NCBI GenBank assembly: GCA_009103225.1
Contig: RHPI01000810.1
Coordinates: forward strand, 975,387 to 1,039,386
Direction of reading: 5' to 3'
DNA from: Chlorokybus atmophyticus
Taxonomy: Eukaryota; Streptophyta; Chlorokybophyceae; Chlorokybales; Chlorokybaceae
DNA length: 64,000 nt
Shown: piece by piece, positions 1 to 8,104 of the stretch
Layout of the letters: every line of letters begins with the position of its first letter
Numbering within the stretch: position 1 is the stretch's first letter
The notes under the pieces: generated by a model
Database searches by the model: none
What the model was told of the DNA's origin: nothing
The model's input: only the letters and a program-made list of their open reading frames with translations
Made by a program: the position numbers and the translations under genes

Positions 1-150
1 ACCTGTTCTTGGCCGCAATGATGTGGAGGAGGTGGGGTCGACAAAACTCCAAAGCTTCTTGCGGATCAGCACCAACTTCATCTTCAGCGACCATGAAGCG
101 TAGTTGTGCAGATCAAGGGACTCGATGGGCATCCTATCTGTGTCAGCCAT
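1..150 (-). CDS. gag, N-terminal part, cut by window edge
   Basis: The first residues of the family-A Gag polyprotein are read on the minus strand from an ATG at 148-150 and run off the window edge. The start (MADTDRMPIES) matches the other Gag copies in this window, for example those at 9385 and 33969. The primer-binding site and LTR lie directly upstream at 260-272 and 273-670, so this is the 5' end of a minus-strand element. No break is visible in the short part present. Confidence 0.8.
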   Translation of the reverse strand, partial: MADTDRMPIESLDLHNYASWSLKMKLVLIRKKLWSFVDPTSSTSLRPRTG

Positions 151-272
151 TACTTGCTACACAATAGTACAACTCACCCTCTCCCCAAGAACACTCTACT
201 AGTAGGCACCTATGCTCAACACTTTCTCTCACTAGCACAAGCAATCACACAAGCGAGTGTGGGCCCATAACC

Positions 273-670
273 TGTTGAGAACTAGTGATGCGCCTAGTGT
301 GTGTGTATTTGCCTCTTACATACAAGTGTGCACACACTAAGGACAAGTGCAACAAGCACGCCAACTATAAAGACAATGTGCGACCCACTGTATTAAGTAG
401 TATACAGTGTCTTATATACTATGCTACTAAGCACTAGTCAACTCTAGTCAACTCTGGTCAAAGTCAACACTAGTCAACATTAGTCAATGGTCAAAGTCAA
501 CGGTCAAAGTCAAAGTTGACCATGGTTGACCATAACTGCCGTAACTGCCGTAACTCCCGTAACTCTCGTAACTCTAGTAACTCCCGTAACTATGAAGGTT
601 AAGCTGATCGTACCGACTACATGTAGGCGCCGCCTATACATGTACTTTCAACAAGCTATAACATTTAACA
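273..670 (-). repeat. Family-A LTR (5' LTR of a minus-strand element)
   Basis: A 398-bp LTR reads TGTTGAGAAC...CATTTAACA on the plus strand, the reverse complement of the family-A LTR. It has the TATATAAG box, the TTGAC array and the 9-bp GTTACG-type repeat. The primer site at 260-272 abuts its R/U5 end. The element sits directly upstream of a copia integrase sequence (from 671), so it broke an older copia pol gene. Its second LTR and target duplication lie outside the window. Confidence 0.9.
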
Positions 671-2297
671 CACTGCACCTCACACCCCCGAGCAAAACGG
701 TGCTGCTGAGCGTCTCAACCGCACACTTGTAGAGCGTGTGCGTGTCATGCTTACAGATGCAAAGCCGAAGAAAGCTTTATGGGCTGAGGCATTTGTCACG
801 GCCAACTACATCCATAACAGGTCACCTACGGACAACAAAGCCAAGACCCCGTGGGAGTTGTTGCATGGTGAGGCGCCCAATGTTATGCACATGCGTGTGT
901 TTGGAGCCAAGGCATATCCGCACATCCCTAAGCACTTGAGGAGGAAGCTGGAGAATGTGAGGGAGACAGGCGTCTTTATAGGATATGAGCCCAACTCCAA
1001 GGCGTACAGGATCTTGCATGAGGACGGCAAGATTATGGTTTGAAGGGATGTTGTCTCCGACGAGAAGATGGTGGCAACAACATTGACAACACCTTCACCA
1101 ATTATGGACATTAACATTACCAATGAGCCGGAGGTCGTCGTCGCACCACTTGTCAATATGGAGGTCGCTGGTTATGCGCCACACCTCGAGGAGGAAGTGA
1201 CTGCACCTGTTGAGGAGCAGGAGAGGCGCTACCCTCTACGAACGAGAGCGCCACCACACTTCACCCAAAGGCTTCAGGCTATGAGCGCTGATATCATTGA
1301 GGATAAAGAGCCAAGCACCTACCATGAGGCCATTAGCTCCGGATGCAGAGTTGTGGCATAAGGCCATGGATGAGGAGATTGCTTCGCTTCACGCCAACAA
1401 AACTTGGGCACTTGAGCAGGTTCCACAAGGTGTGAGGCATATACTTGTCAAATGGGTGTTCAAGATAAAGCGTAACGACAAGGGCAACGTTGAGCGCTAC
1501 AAGGCGCAACTTGTGGCAAAGGGATTCCTTCAACAGGAGGGAGTTGACTACAAGGAGATATTTGCACCTGCCAGCAAGCACACAACTTTCAGAGCATTGC
1601 TCGCTAAGGTTGCTGTGGAGGACTTGGAGCTGGATCACCTAGATGTGAAGACTGCCTTCCTCTATGGAGAGTTGGAGGAACAAATCTTCGTGCAGCAACC
1701 TCAAGGGTACGAAGAGGGAGACACAGGCAAGGCATGCTTGGTACATAAGGCTTTGTATGGGCTTAGACAGGCACCATGTGTCTGGCACATTCGACTTAGC
1801 AAAGAGCTAGAAAAGATGGGCGTACAGCAGTCTGCAGCAGACTCTGGGCTCTTCATTAGTGAAGACGGACAAGTCTGGCTCCTCGTGTATGTTGATGACA
1901 TTATCCCGGCATCTGCGGATATTGCTGCAATAACCCGAATTAAGGTGACACTGCAATCTGCGTTCGAGATTCGCGACCTTGGAGATGCACACTTGTTCCT
2001 CGACATAGTCATCACCAGGATCAAAGATGCACCATCAAGATCACACAGAAGCAGATGGTGCTGTACTTACTCAAGAAGTTCAAGGTACAGGATGCAAAGG
2101 GCAAGGCAACACCACTAAGTGTGGGAGTACAGTTACTTAAGGCACGGGACACTGCTTTGTACTTGACAAGACTGTCTACCCCTACGGTGAGCTAGTAGGA
2201 AGTCTCATCTACTTGTCCATTGCTACAAGATCTGACATCGCGCAAGCCGTGGGAGTCTTGGCGAGGTACATGTCAGCACCCATTATCAAGCACTGGA
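671..2297 (+). pseudogene. pol: Ty1/copia pol fragment: integrase C-terminal part and reverse transcriptase, decayed
   Basis: This is part of a copia-type polyprotein. It begins in the integrase core (TPEQNG...ERLNRT around 680-720) and passes through a GYEPNSKAYRI segment. The reverse transcriptase follows, with KWVFKIKRN, QQEGVDYKEIFAP, LDVKTAFLYGEL, ALYGLRQAP and the catalytic YVDD at about 1888-1899. A late segment ends [11 protein letters not shown]...KHW. Decay is clear: a TGA at 1041-1043 and apparent frameshifts near 1335, 2030 and 2160. The reading resumes in the RNase H piece at 4713 after a 2.4-kb insertion. This is probably the body of an autonomous element whose 3' LTR is LTR B at 5275-5600. 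Confidence 0.88.
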
Positions 2298-2341
2298 CTC
2301 ACACACGAGTTATATGCGACACACAGCTCATGCCGGGGGGT

Positions 2342-2730
2342 TGTTAAATGTTATAGCTTGTTGAAAGTACATGTATAGGCGGCGCCTACATGTAGTCGGT
2401 ACGATCAGCTTAACCTTCATAGTTACGGGAGTTACGAGAGTTACGAGAGTTACGGGAGTTACGGCAGTTATGGTCAACCATGGTCAACTTTGACTTTGAC
2501 CATTGACTTTGACCATTGACTAGTGTTGACTATTGTTGACTTTGACCAGAGTTGACTAGAGTTGACTAGTACTTAGTAGCATAGTATATAAGACACTGTA
2601 TACTGCTTAATACAGTGGGTCGCACATTGTCTCTATAGTTGGCGTGCTTGCTGCACTTGTCCTTAGTGTGTGCACACTTGTATGTAGGAGGCAAATACAC
2701 ACACACTAGGCGCATCACTAGTTCTCAACA
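2342..2730 (+). repeat. Solo family-A LTR
   Basis: A 389-bp LTR (TGTTAAATG...CTCAACA) with five 9-bp GTTACG-type units, the TTGAC array and TATATAAG. No primer site or gag follows. The flanking five bases (GGGGT and CTCGA) do not match. It is therefore not a simple solo LTR formed within one insertion. Recombination between different elements or a deletion probably removed one side. Confidence 0.88.
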
Positions 2731-3173
2731 CTCGAGAGTTGTGGGACACTTTTGTTGACGCCCTACGTGATGATTTTATCAATGAGCAACGGAAGGTACG
2801 TACACAATCTTGGGAATATATATATTTGTAATTTACATGATACTGCGTGCTTATGTCCATTATACATGTGCGCTATGTATCAGAGAGGAGAACTTGCCAT
2901 GCGCAATAATGGACGATGTGTTACATGCGGCACGTGATTTGCAAAAGCTCTGACGTGGTATTGACCGCAGAGCTTCACTCGACAAGTTTGATCTCGGCCA
3001 TCTTATACCTGATGGATTTGATGACGAATGATCCGGTTGCACAAGGGTCGCTATGGGTCGATAGAGCGGGCATCGCGCTGGCCCCCCGTAGATGCGGCCT
3101 GAGACTGCATAGGCGCGGTCTTGTAACTGGTATGCCCCGCACCGGATGCATAAGATCCAGAGTAGCGGGGGGT

Positions 3174-3494
3174 TTACTGGCCCCGCCCCTTGTTGGCAGT
3201 GTAGGCCACCTTCGCCTTGGGCTTGGGCTGCGCCGCAGCTGCCTCCTTGATTGCCTTCTTAAGGCGCTTTGCCTCTGCATCAACTGTAGTTAGAGGGTCT
3301 CTCGTGAGCTCCTCCACCATTTTCCAACTATGCTTGTTGGCCACTTCCACATGGTGGAACTGCGTGCACACCTCGCCCAATGCTGGTGCACAGAGCACAT
3401 GTGAGCAACACTGGTTGCGGCCAATCATGCAGAGGCTCAGAGCCATTGGTTTTAATGCCAGGCGCACCCGCATTGACATCACCATCTCCCACAT
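3174..3494 (-). CDS. Hypothetical ORF inside the 2.4-kb insertion
   Basis: A 106-residue minus-strand frame is followed by a stop. The C-terminal half is Lys/Ala-rich (DAEAKRLKKAIKEAAAA, then KPKAKV) and the N-terminal half carries several Cys and His residues. It lies downstream of the acidic coiled-coil ORF at 3776-4532 on the same strand, so both may be pieces of one gag-like protein of an unidentified element. No family is recognised. Confidence 0.25.
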   Translation of the reverse strand: MWEMVMSMRVRLALKPMALSLCMIGRNQCCSHVLCAPALGEVCTQFHHVEVANKHSWKMVEELTRDPLTTVDAEAKRLKKAIKEAAAAQPKPKAKVAYTANKGRGQ

Positions 3495-3775
3495 GCAAAT
3501 GTAATGGCAAACCTGTTGTGCTTTTTTCCTTGCTATGAATAGTCATAGTGTGAATACAAAGGTGGACATGCAAGGGTGTTAAGTGCGGGCCCTCCCCCCC
3601 CTACCGGACTCGGGGGGAGGAGGGATGCGGAACAATGTATGTATATAGATGCCTCTACGTAAATGATAAGCCCGCACCTTCATAAGGCCGATGATGCACG
3701 CATGTGCATGTTCGCATGAGTAAAGTCCGCACCCTCATGCGTGTCCTATATGTGTGCTCGTGCAAAAGGCCATGC

Positions 3776-4532
3776 TCAACAAAGAGTGAGCCCACCTTTC
3801 ATGTTGTCTTTGCGGCCTTTGGCAAAGTGGGGATCCTCGAAGAGGTGAGAGGGCACACGGTCGAAGGAGGCCGCCGCCGAGGCAATGTAAGCCGCCACGT
3901 CGACGTGTTGCCGAGCCCGCTTTTTCATGTTCTCCTTCCAAGGGATCGCGGGATCGTCAAAGCGAGTGGCCAATGCCTCCGCACGAGAATGCGGTGTAGT
4001 GGAGTCGCCTTTGTCGCGGCGAAGGATGCTTACAAGTAGCGGGTGGTTGGGCTCAATGACGGGCTCATTATGAGGGATGACGGGCGCCTTCCCACGCCTA
4101 AGACGCATGTTTTCCGCCTCCAACTCCTCCAACCTCCTCGCCATGGCCTCCGTGGGTGTTATGAACGGGGTGGAAGCGTTGGAGAGCGGGCTTGCCTCCC
4201 TCTTTTTACGCTTGTAAGTGACGACGGGCGGGTCCTCATCATCCTCGTCCTCATCATCATCACCATCACCCTCCTTGTTCACCTCCTCTTCTCCCACCTC
4301 CACGGGGGGGCGCACCCCGTCTCTCCTCACTCGCCGCTCTTCTTTCCTCCTCTTCACTCAAGGTGTGGCAACGCGGACTTGTAGCCCGCGCCAACCTATT
4401 GGCGGCCAGCCTAGCCGCCTTGGCCGTGGCTTCCACGTCCTCTCCATCGCCATGGGCACTTCTTGACCGTGTGGTGGTCATAGAGGTCGACCGCCTATTC
4501 TTCCTCCTAACCACCCACGCCACCCTCGCCAA
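3776..4532 (-). CDS. Hypothetical charged coiled-coil protein, possibly gag-like, with one frame change
   Basis: Two minus-strand frames overlap near 4350. The upstream one (4266-4532) starts with a basic segment and ends in an Arg/Gly-rich stretch. The downstream one (3776-4357, 193 residues) has an acidic run (GDGDDDEDEDDED), a short predicted coiled coil (ARRLEELEAENMRLRRG) and a C-terminal part with FDDPAIPWKENMKKRARQ. A frameshift or a short intron would join them. Charged proteins of this kind are common as gag-like ORF1 products, but I recognise no domain. It could equally be a captured host fragment. Confidence 0.35.
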
Positions 4533-4712
4533 GGATGGCGCCGCCGCGCTAGGGTTTCAAGCGACTAGGTAAGGAGCTTGTGACTCACAACTCACATCTG
4601 GTGAGTGCTTGTGCCCCCAAGTGCCCAAGGCACTAGGGGCACAAGAGTCTTATAACTCATTAACGAGTTCTTGAGTTCATGGGCGCGCATTTCATGCGCT
4701 TCATGAACTCAT

Positions 4713-5258
4713 ATGAAGGCGGCTAAAGGAGTTTTTTGCTACCTTGGCAGCATTGTGAATAAGGGTATCATCTTTGGAAAGACGAAAGACATCACATTAC
4801 ATGGCAACTGTGGTGCAGTCTATGCTGGAAACCTCGACACGAGAAAGTCTACCACAAGTTACACTTTTGTAATGGGAGGAGGCGTCGTTAGCTGGAACAG
4901 TCGACTACAACCAACTGTTGCTGCGTCCAGTACTGAGGCCAAGTACATGGCGGCTTCATCTGCGGCGAGGAAGGACTGTGGCTTCGCAAGTTTGATCACC
5001 GACCTTAGGCATGCAGCGAGCTGTGTCACCATTTTATGTGACAACCAAGGAGCACTCAAGCTGAGCATGCACCTCATCACATTTGCCAGGTCGAAGCATA
5101 TTGACATTATGCACCCTTTGGTAAGCGAGAAAGTTGCACGTGGGGAAGTGGAGTTCAAGTACTGCAGCACTCAGGACATGCTCGCTGATTGCATGACAAA
5201 ACCACTACCACCAACCAAGTTTCATACATGCTGCATCGAGCTAGGAGTTGAAGGTTAA
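4713..5258 (+). pseudogene. pol: Ty1/copia RNase H domain, end of pol
   Basis: A 181-residue frame matches the copia RNase H region: AAKGVFCYLGS, YAGNLDTRKSTTSY, VSWNSRLQPTVAASSTEAKYMAAS, LCDNQGALKL, RSKHIDI and the terminal DMLADCMTKPLPPTKF, stopping at 5256-5258. It continues the pol reading broken at 2297. The first catalytic Asp, normally in an S-D-A-D-Y-A-G context, is missing (NCGAVYAG), while the STEA glutamate and the CDNQ aspartate remain, so the enzyme would be impaired. A purine-rich GCGTGGGAG (about 5266-5274) abuts LTR B, the normal position of the polypurine tract. Confidence 0.9.
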
Positions 5259-5274
5259 GTTGCTTGCGTGGGAG

Positions 5275-5600
5275 TGTTAAAGGTCTCTATGTAGGTGGCG
5301 CCGTAATTAAACTTCTACGATCAACTTATCTTCGGGAGTTATGGTCAACGATCGTTGTGGGAATTACGGGAGTTATAGTCAACCTTAGTCAATGTTGACT
5401 TTGACCATTGACTTTGACTTTAACTAGTGTTGACTTTGACTAGAGTTGACTAGTGTTGACTAGTGTTGACTAGCACTCACTAGTGTGCTATATAAGACAC
5501 TGTCTGTTGTGTAATACAGTAAGATCCACTCTGCTCTATTGTCAGCGCCACACTTGTGCTTGTCGTTGTTGCTACTGTGCAATCTTAATAGTGCACTACA
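5275..5600 (+). repeat. LTR of family B (3' LTR of the pol-bearing copia element)
   Basis: A 326-bp LTR runs TGTTAAAGGTC...GTGCACTACA. It follows the polypurine tract of the copia pol gene. Like LTR A it has a GGTGGCGCC core near the start, an array of TTGAC motifs, a TATATAAGACACTGT box and TGTAATACAGTAAG downstream, so A and B are related subfamilies. The right edge is fixed because sequence from 5601 reads as gypsy integrase on the minus strand. A second copy of the same length lies at 14508-14833. Confidence 0.82.
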
Positions 5601-5780
5601 AAGCATCTACCAAAACTTACTTGTGAAGCGGGGATCATAATAGCTCACAATGCTTCGTGGTAGTCCGTGCGAACGAAAGACATGCTTCATAACAAGCTTG
5701 CTGCCTCTGGTCCCGTGCCAAATCCAAAACACGGTGCTGAATGTACCACTTTGCTAATTTTGTTAGCAAATACGAGTATA
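5601..5780 (-). pseudogene. Ty3/gypsy integrase core fragment
   Basis: On the minus strand this reads as the middle of a gypsy integrase catalytic core, with HVFRSHGLPRSIVSYYDPRF just after a frame change. HGLP..IVS..DPRFTS is a hallmark of the gypsy integrase core. The fragment is cut on one side by LTR B and on the other by the family-A element at 5781. The element's other parts lie at 8105-8882 and 13545-14165 on the same strand. Confidence 0.8.
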
Positions 5781-5867
5781 TGTTAAATGTTATAGCTTGT
5801 TGAAAGTACATGTATAGGCGGCGCCTACATGTAGTCGGTACAATCAGCTTAACCTTCATAGTTACGG

Positions 5868-6040
5868 GAGTTACGAGAGTTACGAGAGTTACGGGAGTTA
5901 CGAGAGTTACGAGAGTTATGGTCAACCATGGTCAACTTTGACTTTGACCGTTGACTTTGACCATTGACTAATGTTGACTAGTGTTGACTTTGACCAGAGT
6001 TGACTAGAGTTGCCTAGTGCTTAGTAGCATAGTATATAAG
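5868..6040 (+). promoter_or_regulatory. Family-A LTR promoter: 9-bp repeats, W-box array and TATA box
   Basis: Representative U3 region. From about 5868 there are six 9-bp GTTACG-type units. After them come about nine TTGAC motifs and two GTCAA motifs within roughly 85 bp, many as TTGACC or TTGACT, the core of the W-box bound by WRKY transcription factors. TATATAAG follows at about 6031-6038. The arrangement (array then TATA) suggests a stress-responsive pol II promoter. WRKY binding is inference from the motif only. Confidence 0.6.
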
Positions 6041-6178
6041 ACACTGTATACTGCTTAATACAGTGGGTCGCACATTGTCTCTATAGTTGGCGTGCTTGTT
6101 GCACTTGTCCTTAGTGTGTGCACACTTGTATGTAAGAGGCAAATACACACACACTAGGCGCATCACTAGTTCTCAACA

Positions 6179-6191
6179 GGTTATGGGCCCA
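6179..6191 (+). promoter_or_regulatory. Primer-binding site for a half-molecule of initiator tRNA-Met
   Basis: GGTTATGGGCCCA directly follows the 5' LTR. Its complement, TGGGCCCATAACC, contains the CAT anticodon in the anticodon arm of eukaryotic initiator tRNA-Met. It is not the tRNA 3' end. Drosophila copia and yeast Ty5 prime from such a cleaved half tRNA. The same site follows the LTR at 260-272, 9263, 11126, 18361, 20281, 25229, 26858, 28946, 33847 and 37199. Confidence 0.8.
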
Positions 6192-6300
6192 CACTCGCTT
6201 GTGTGATCGCTTGTGCTAGTGAGAGAAAGTGTTGAGCATAGGCGCCTACTAGTAGAGTGTTCTTGGGGAGAGGGTGAGTTGTACTATTGTGTAGCAAGTA

Positions 6301-7086
6301 ATGGCTAACACTGATAGGATGCCCATCGAGTCCCTTGATCTGCACAACTACGCTTCATGGTCGCTGAAGATGAAGTTGGTGCTGATCCGCAAGAAGCTTT
6401 GGAGTTTTGTCGACCCCACCTCCTCCACATCATTGCGGCCAAGAACAGGTGACACTGGTACCTGGACAGAGAACTCACAATCAGCTTTTGCGCTGATAGG
6501 CTTGCACGTCAAAGACTTCCATCTCCCTCTTATTGCGGATTGCAAGACTGGACGTGAGGCGTGGGAGGTCTTCGACACCCTCTTCAAGGCCAATAGCAAC
6601 TCGCGCAAGTTGCAGCTGAGACGCAAGCTGACACTTCTGAAGATGGAGCACAAAGAGCCAATCCAGAAGTACATCTCGCGTGCAAGGGAGCTTTGGCAAG
6701 ACCTTGCAGCAGTGGGCCACGATGTGAAGGAAGAGGAGGTGATGTGGGCAGTCTTAGCTGGCTTAGGAAAGAGCTTTGCTACGCTAGTGACTGTGTTGGA
6801 GTCCTCAGATGTGGTTTTGAAGTTTGCTGATGTAGTGCCTAAGCTGCTAGCTGTGGAAGGCAAGTTGGATGTTCAGGAGATAGAGAATGGTGGAGAACCT
6901 ATCGCACTTTCTGCCTCATCTTCTCAACACACACGAAACAGGAGCAAAGCAGGTGGTGGGAAGCCATCACGTGACAAAGAGTGTCACTACTGCAAGATGA
7001 AGGGCCACTTCATTCGCGAGTGCCAGAAGAGGATCCACGATGAGGCAACCAAGGGAGAGCACGCCACGATGGCGATTGCTTTCTAG
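6301..7086 (+). CDS. gag: Gag polyprotein, copia type, intact
   Basis: This 261-residue Gag of the 5781-8104 element begins MANTDRMPIES (other copies have MADTDRM). The body resembles the UBN2/copia gag fold (LRRKLTLLKMEHKEPIQKYI...ELWQDLAAVGHDVKEEEVMWAVLAGLGKSF). The C-terminal part has a CCHC zinc knuckle, CHYCKMKGHFIREC, at about residues 227-240, preceded by a Ser/Lys-rich linker. Such proteins build the cytoplasmic virus-like particle and bind the element RNA. The ORF is unbroken and closely matches the copies at 9385, 11248 and 33969, so the protein has probably been under selection or was copied recently. There is no protease or pol after the TAG stop. Confidence 0.93.
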   Translation: MANTDRMPIESLDLHNYASWSLKMKLVLIRKKLWSFVDPTSSTSLRPRTGDTGTWTENSQSAFALIGLHVKDFHLPLIADCKTGREAWEVFDTLFKANSNSRKLQLRRKLTLLKMEHKEPIQKYISRARELWQDLAAVGHDVKEEEVMWAVLAGLGKSFATLVTVLESSDVVLKFADVVPKLLAVEGKLDVQEIENGGEPIALSASSSQHTRNRSKAGGGKPSRDKECHYCKMKGHFIRECQKRIHDEATKGEHATMAIAF

Positions 7087-7733
7087 CATTGGTGAGGACC
7101 TCAAGGAGTTGCAGTGGATGGTGTTCGTCCGTCCTCTCCCACTGCAAGGGCGCGTGAAGGACATGCGTAGACGGAGGTCGCAGACACAAAGGTCTGTGAG
7201 AGTTACTGCTAGCCTATGAGTAGTTACTGGTGTTGAGCTGCATACACTAGAGGTTGCATTGCTGTGAGGTTGTTTTTTGGTAGCACACAGGTGTGCGGTA
7301 CTAGTTAGAACACTTCACTTGATTGGCATGCAAGGACTGAGTTGTATAGCTAGCTAACAGGAGATGGGAGGGGTGCTTCCTTGGTAGAAGGGTCTGATCA
7401 ACCCTTGCACGGACTACACTCTGGTACAGCATTGCTAAGGTAGAGAACTCATTGTAGTTTATAGCATAGTTTGCCATCGAGGGAGTCCTCGAAACCATCT
7501 GAGCAAGGTCAGGCGTGGCGTGGTGGAACCTGATGCGACAACTATGAGGAGGAAACAAGGAGTAATGGAACCTTGTAGTTCTGCTGGCAGCACAAGGAGA
7601 AAGATAGTGTCATGGAGACAAGCATCGAGTCCGTGGGAGCAACAGATCCGTGGGAGTGTTCAATGGAGTAAGTTAATGTGGGTAAGCTTGCGAGAAGATC
7701 TTGGAGTTCAAGGTCAAGCTGCTCGCGTGGGAG
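7087..7733 (+). other. Non-coding 3' region of family-A element, with end-of-pol remnant
   Basis: About 650 bp conserved in all full-length A copies. It begins GCATTGGTGAGGACCTCAAGG and has no long ORF. The last 60 bases resemble the pol end of the B element: CTTGGAGTTCAAGGTC aligns with CTAGGAGTTGAAGGTT, followed by a matching polypurine tract. The translated remnant LREDLGV fits the usual copia pol end. This supports A being an internal-deletion derivative of a pol-bearing element. Confidence 0.55.
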
Positions 7734-8104
7734 TGTTAAATGTTATAGCTTGTTGAAAGTACATGTATAGGCGGCGCCTACATGTAGTCGGTACGATCAG
7801 CTTAACCTTCATTGTTACGGGAGTTACGGGAGTTACGAGAGTTATGGACAACCATGGTCAACTTTGACTTTGACCATTGACTTTGACCATTGACTAATGT
7901 TGACTAGTGTTGACTTTGACCAGAGTTGACTAGAGTTGACTAGTGCTTAGTAGCATAGTATATAAGACACTGTATACTGCTTAATACAGTGGGTCGCACA
8001 TTGTCTCTATAGTTGGCGTGCTTGCTGCACTTGTCCTTAGTGTGTGCACACTTGTATGTACGAGGCAAATACACACACACTAGGCGCATCACTAGTTCTC
8101 AACA

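Larger units (their letters stand above)
2298..4706. mobile_element. 2.4-kb insertion of unknown type splitting copia pol
   Basis: The copia pol reading stops at about 2297 and resumes at about 4712. The five bases ACTCA occur at 2293-2297 and again at 4707-4711, as expected of a 5-bp target duplication. Removing the insert restores a reading of the kind seen in copia RT-RNase H linkers. The termini show no clear LTR or inverted repeat. The insert holds one family-A LTR (2342-2730) and minus-strand ORFs (3174-3494, 3776-4532) that I could not assign. It may be a retroelement whose coding part is mostly lost, or a non-autonomous transposon. The class is not determined. Confidence 0.5.
5781..8104 (+). 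mobile_element. Complete gag-only LTR retrotransposon, family A (copia-like)
   Basis: This 2324-bp element is flanked by a GTATA target duplication (5776-5780 and 8105-8109). The 5' LTR is 5781-6178 (398 bp). The primer site is GGTTATGGGCCCA at 6179-6191, gag is 6301-7086, a 647-bp stretch without pol follows, a GCGTGGGAG polypurine tract ends at 7733, and the 3' LTR is 7734-8104 (371 bp). The 27-bp LTR length difference equals three 9-bp units. It inserted into the integrase of a minus-strand gypsy element. With an intact gag and no pol it must depend on another element for reverse transcriptase and integrase. The layout matches terminal-repeat gag-only (TR-GAG) elements described in plants. 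Confidence 0.93.

Noticed and set aside
273-670. CRISPR array
   Set aside because: The repeats are LTR-internal promoter motifs with no uniform spacers, in a eukaryotic context.
5635-5925. ORFs with MTITLVTLVTPVT-type repeats
   Set aside because: They are translations of the 9-bp GTTACG LTR repeat in reverse. The low-complexity peptide is a by-product of the promoter minisatellite.
6348-6863. Repeated 171-residue ORF antisense to gag (also at 9432, 11295, 19609, 28274, 34016, 36533)
   Set aside because: It is present only because the antisense frame of the conserved gag stays open. It has no features of a protein and mirrors gag changes exactly.
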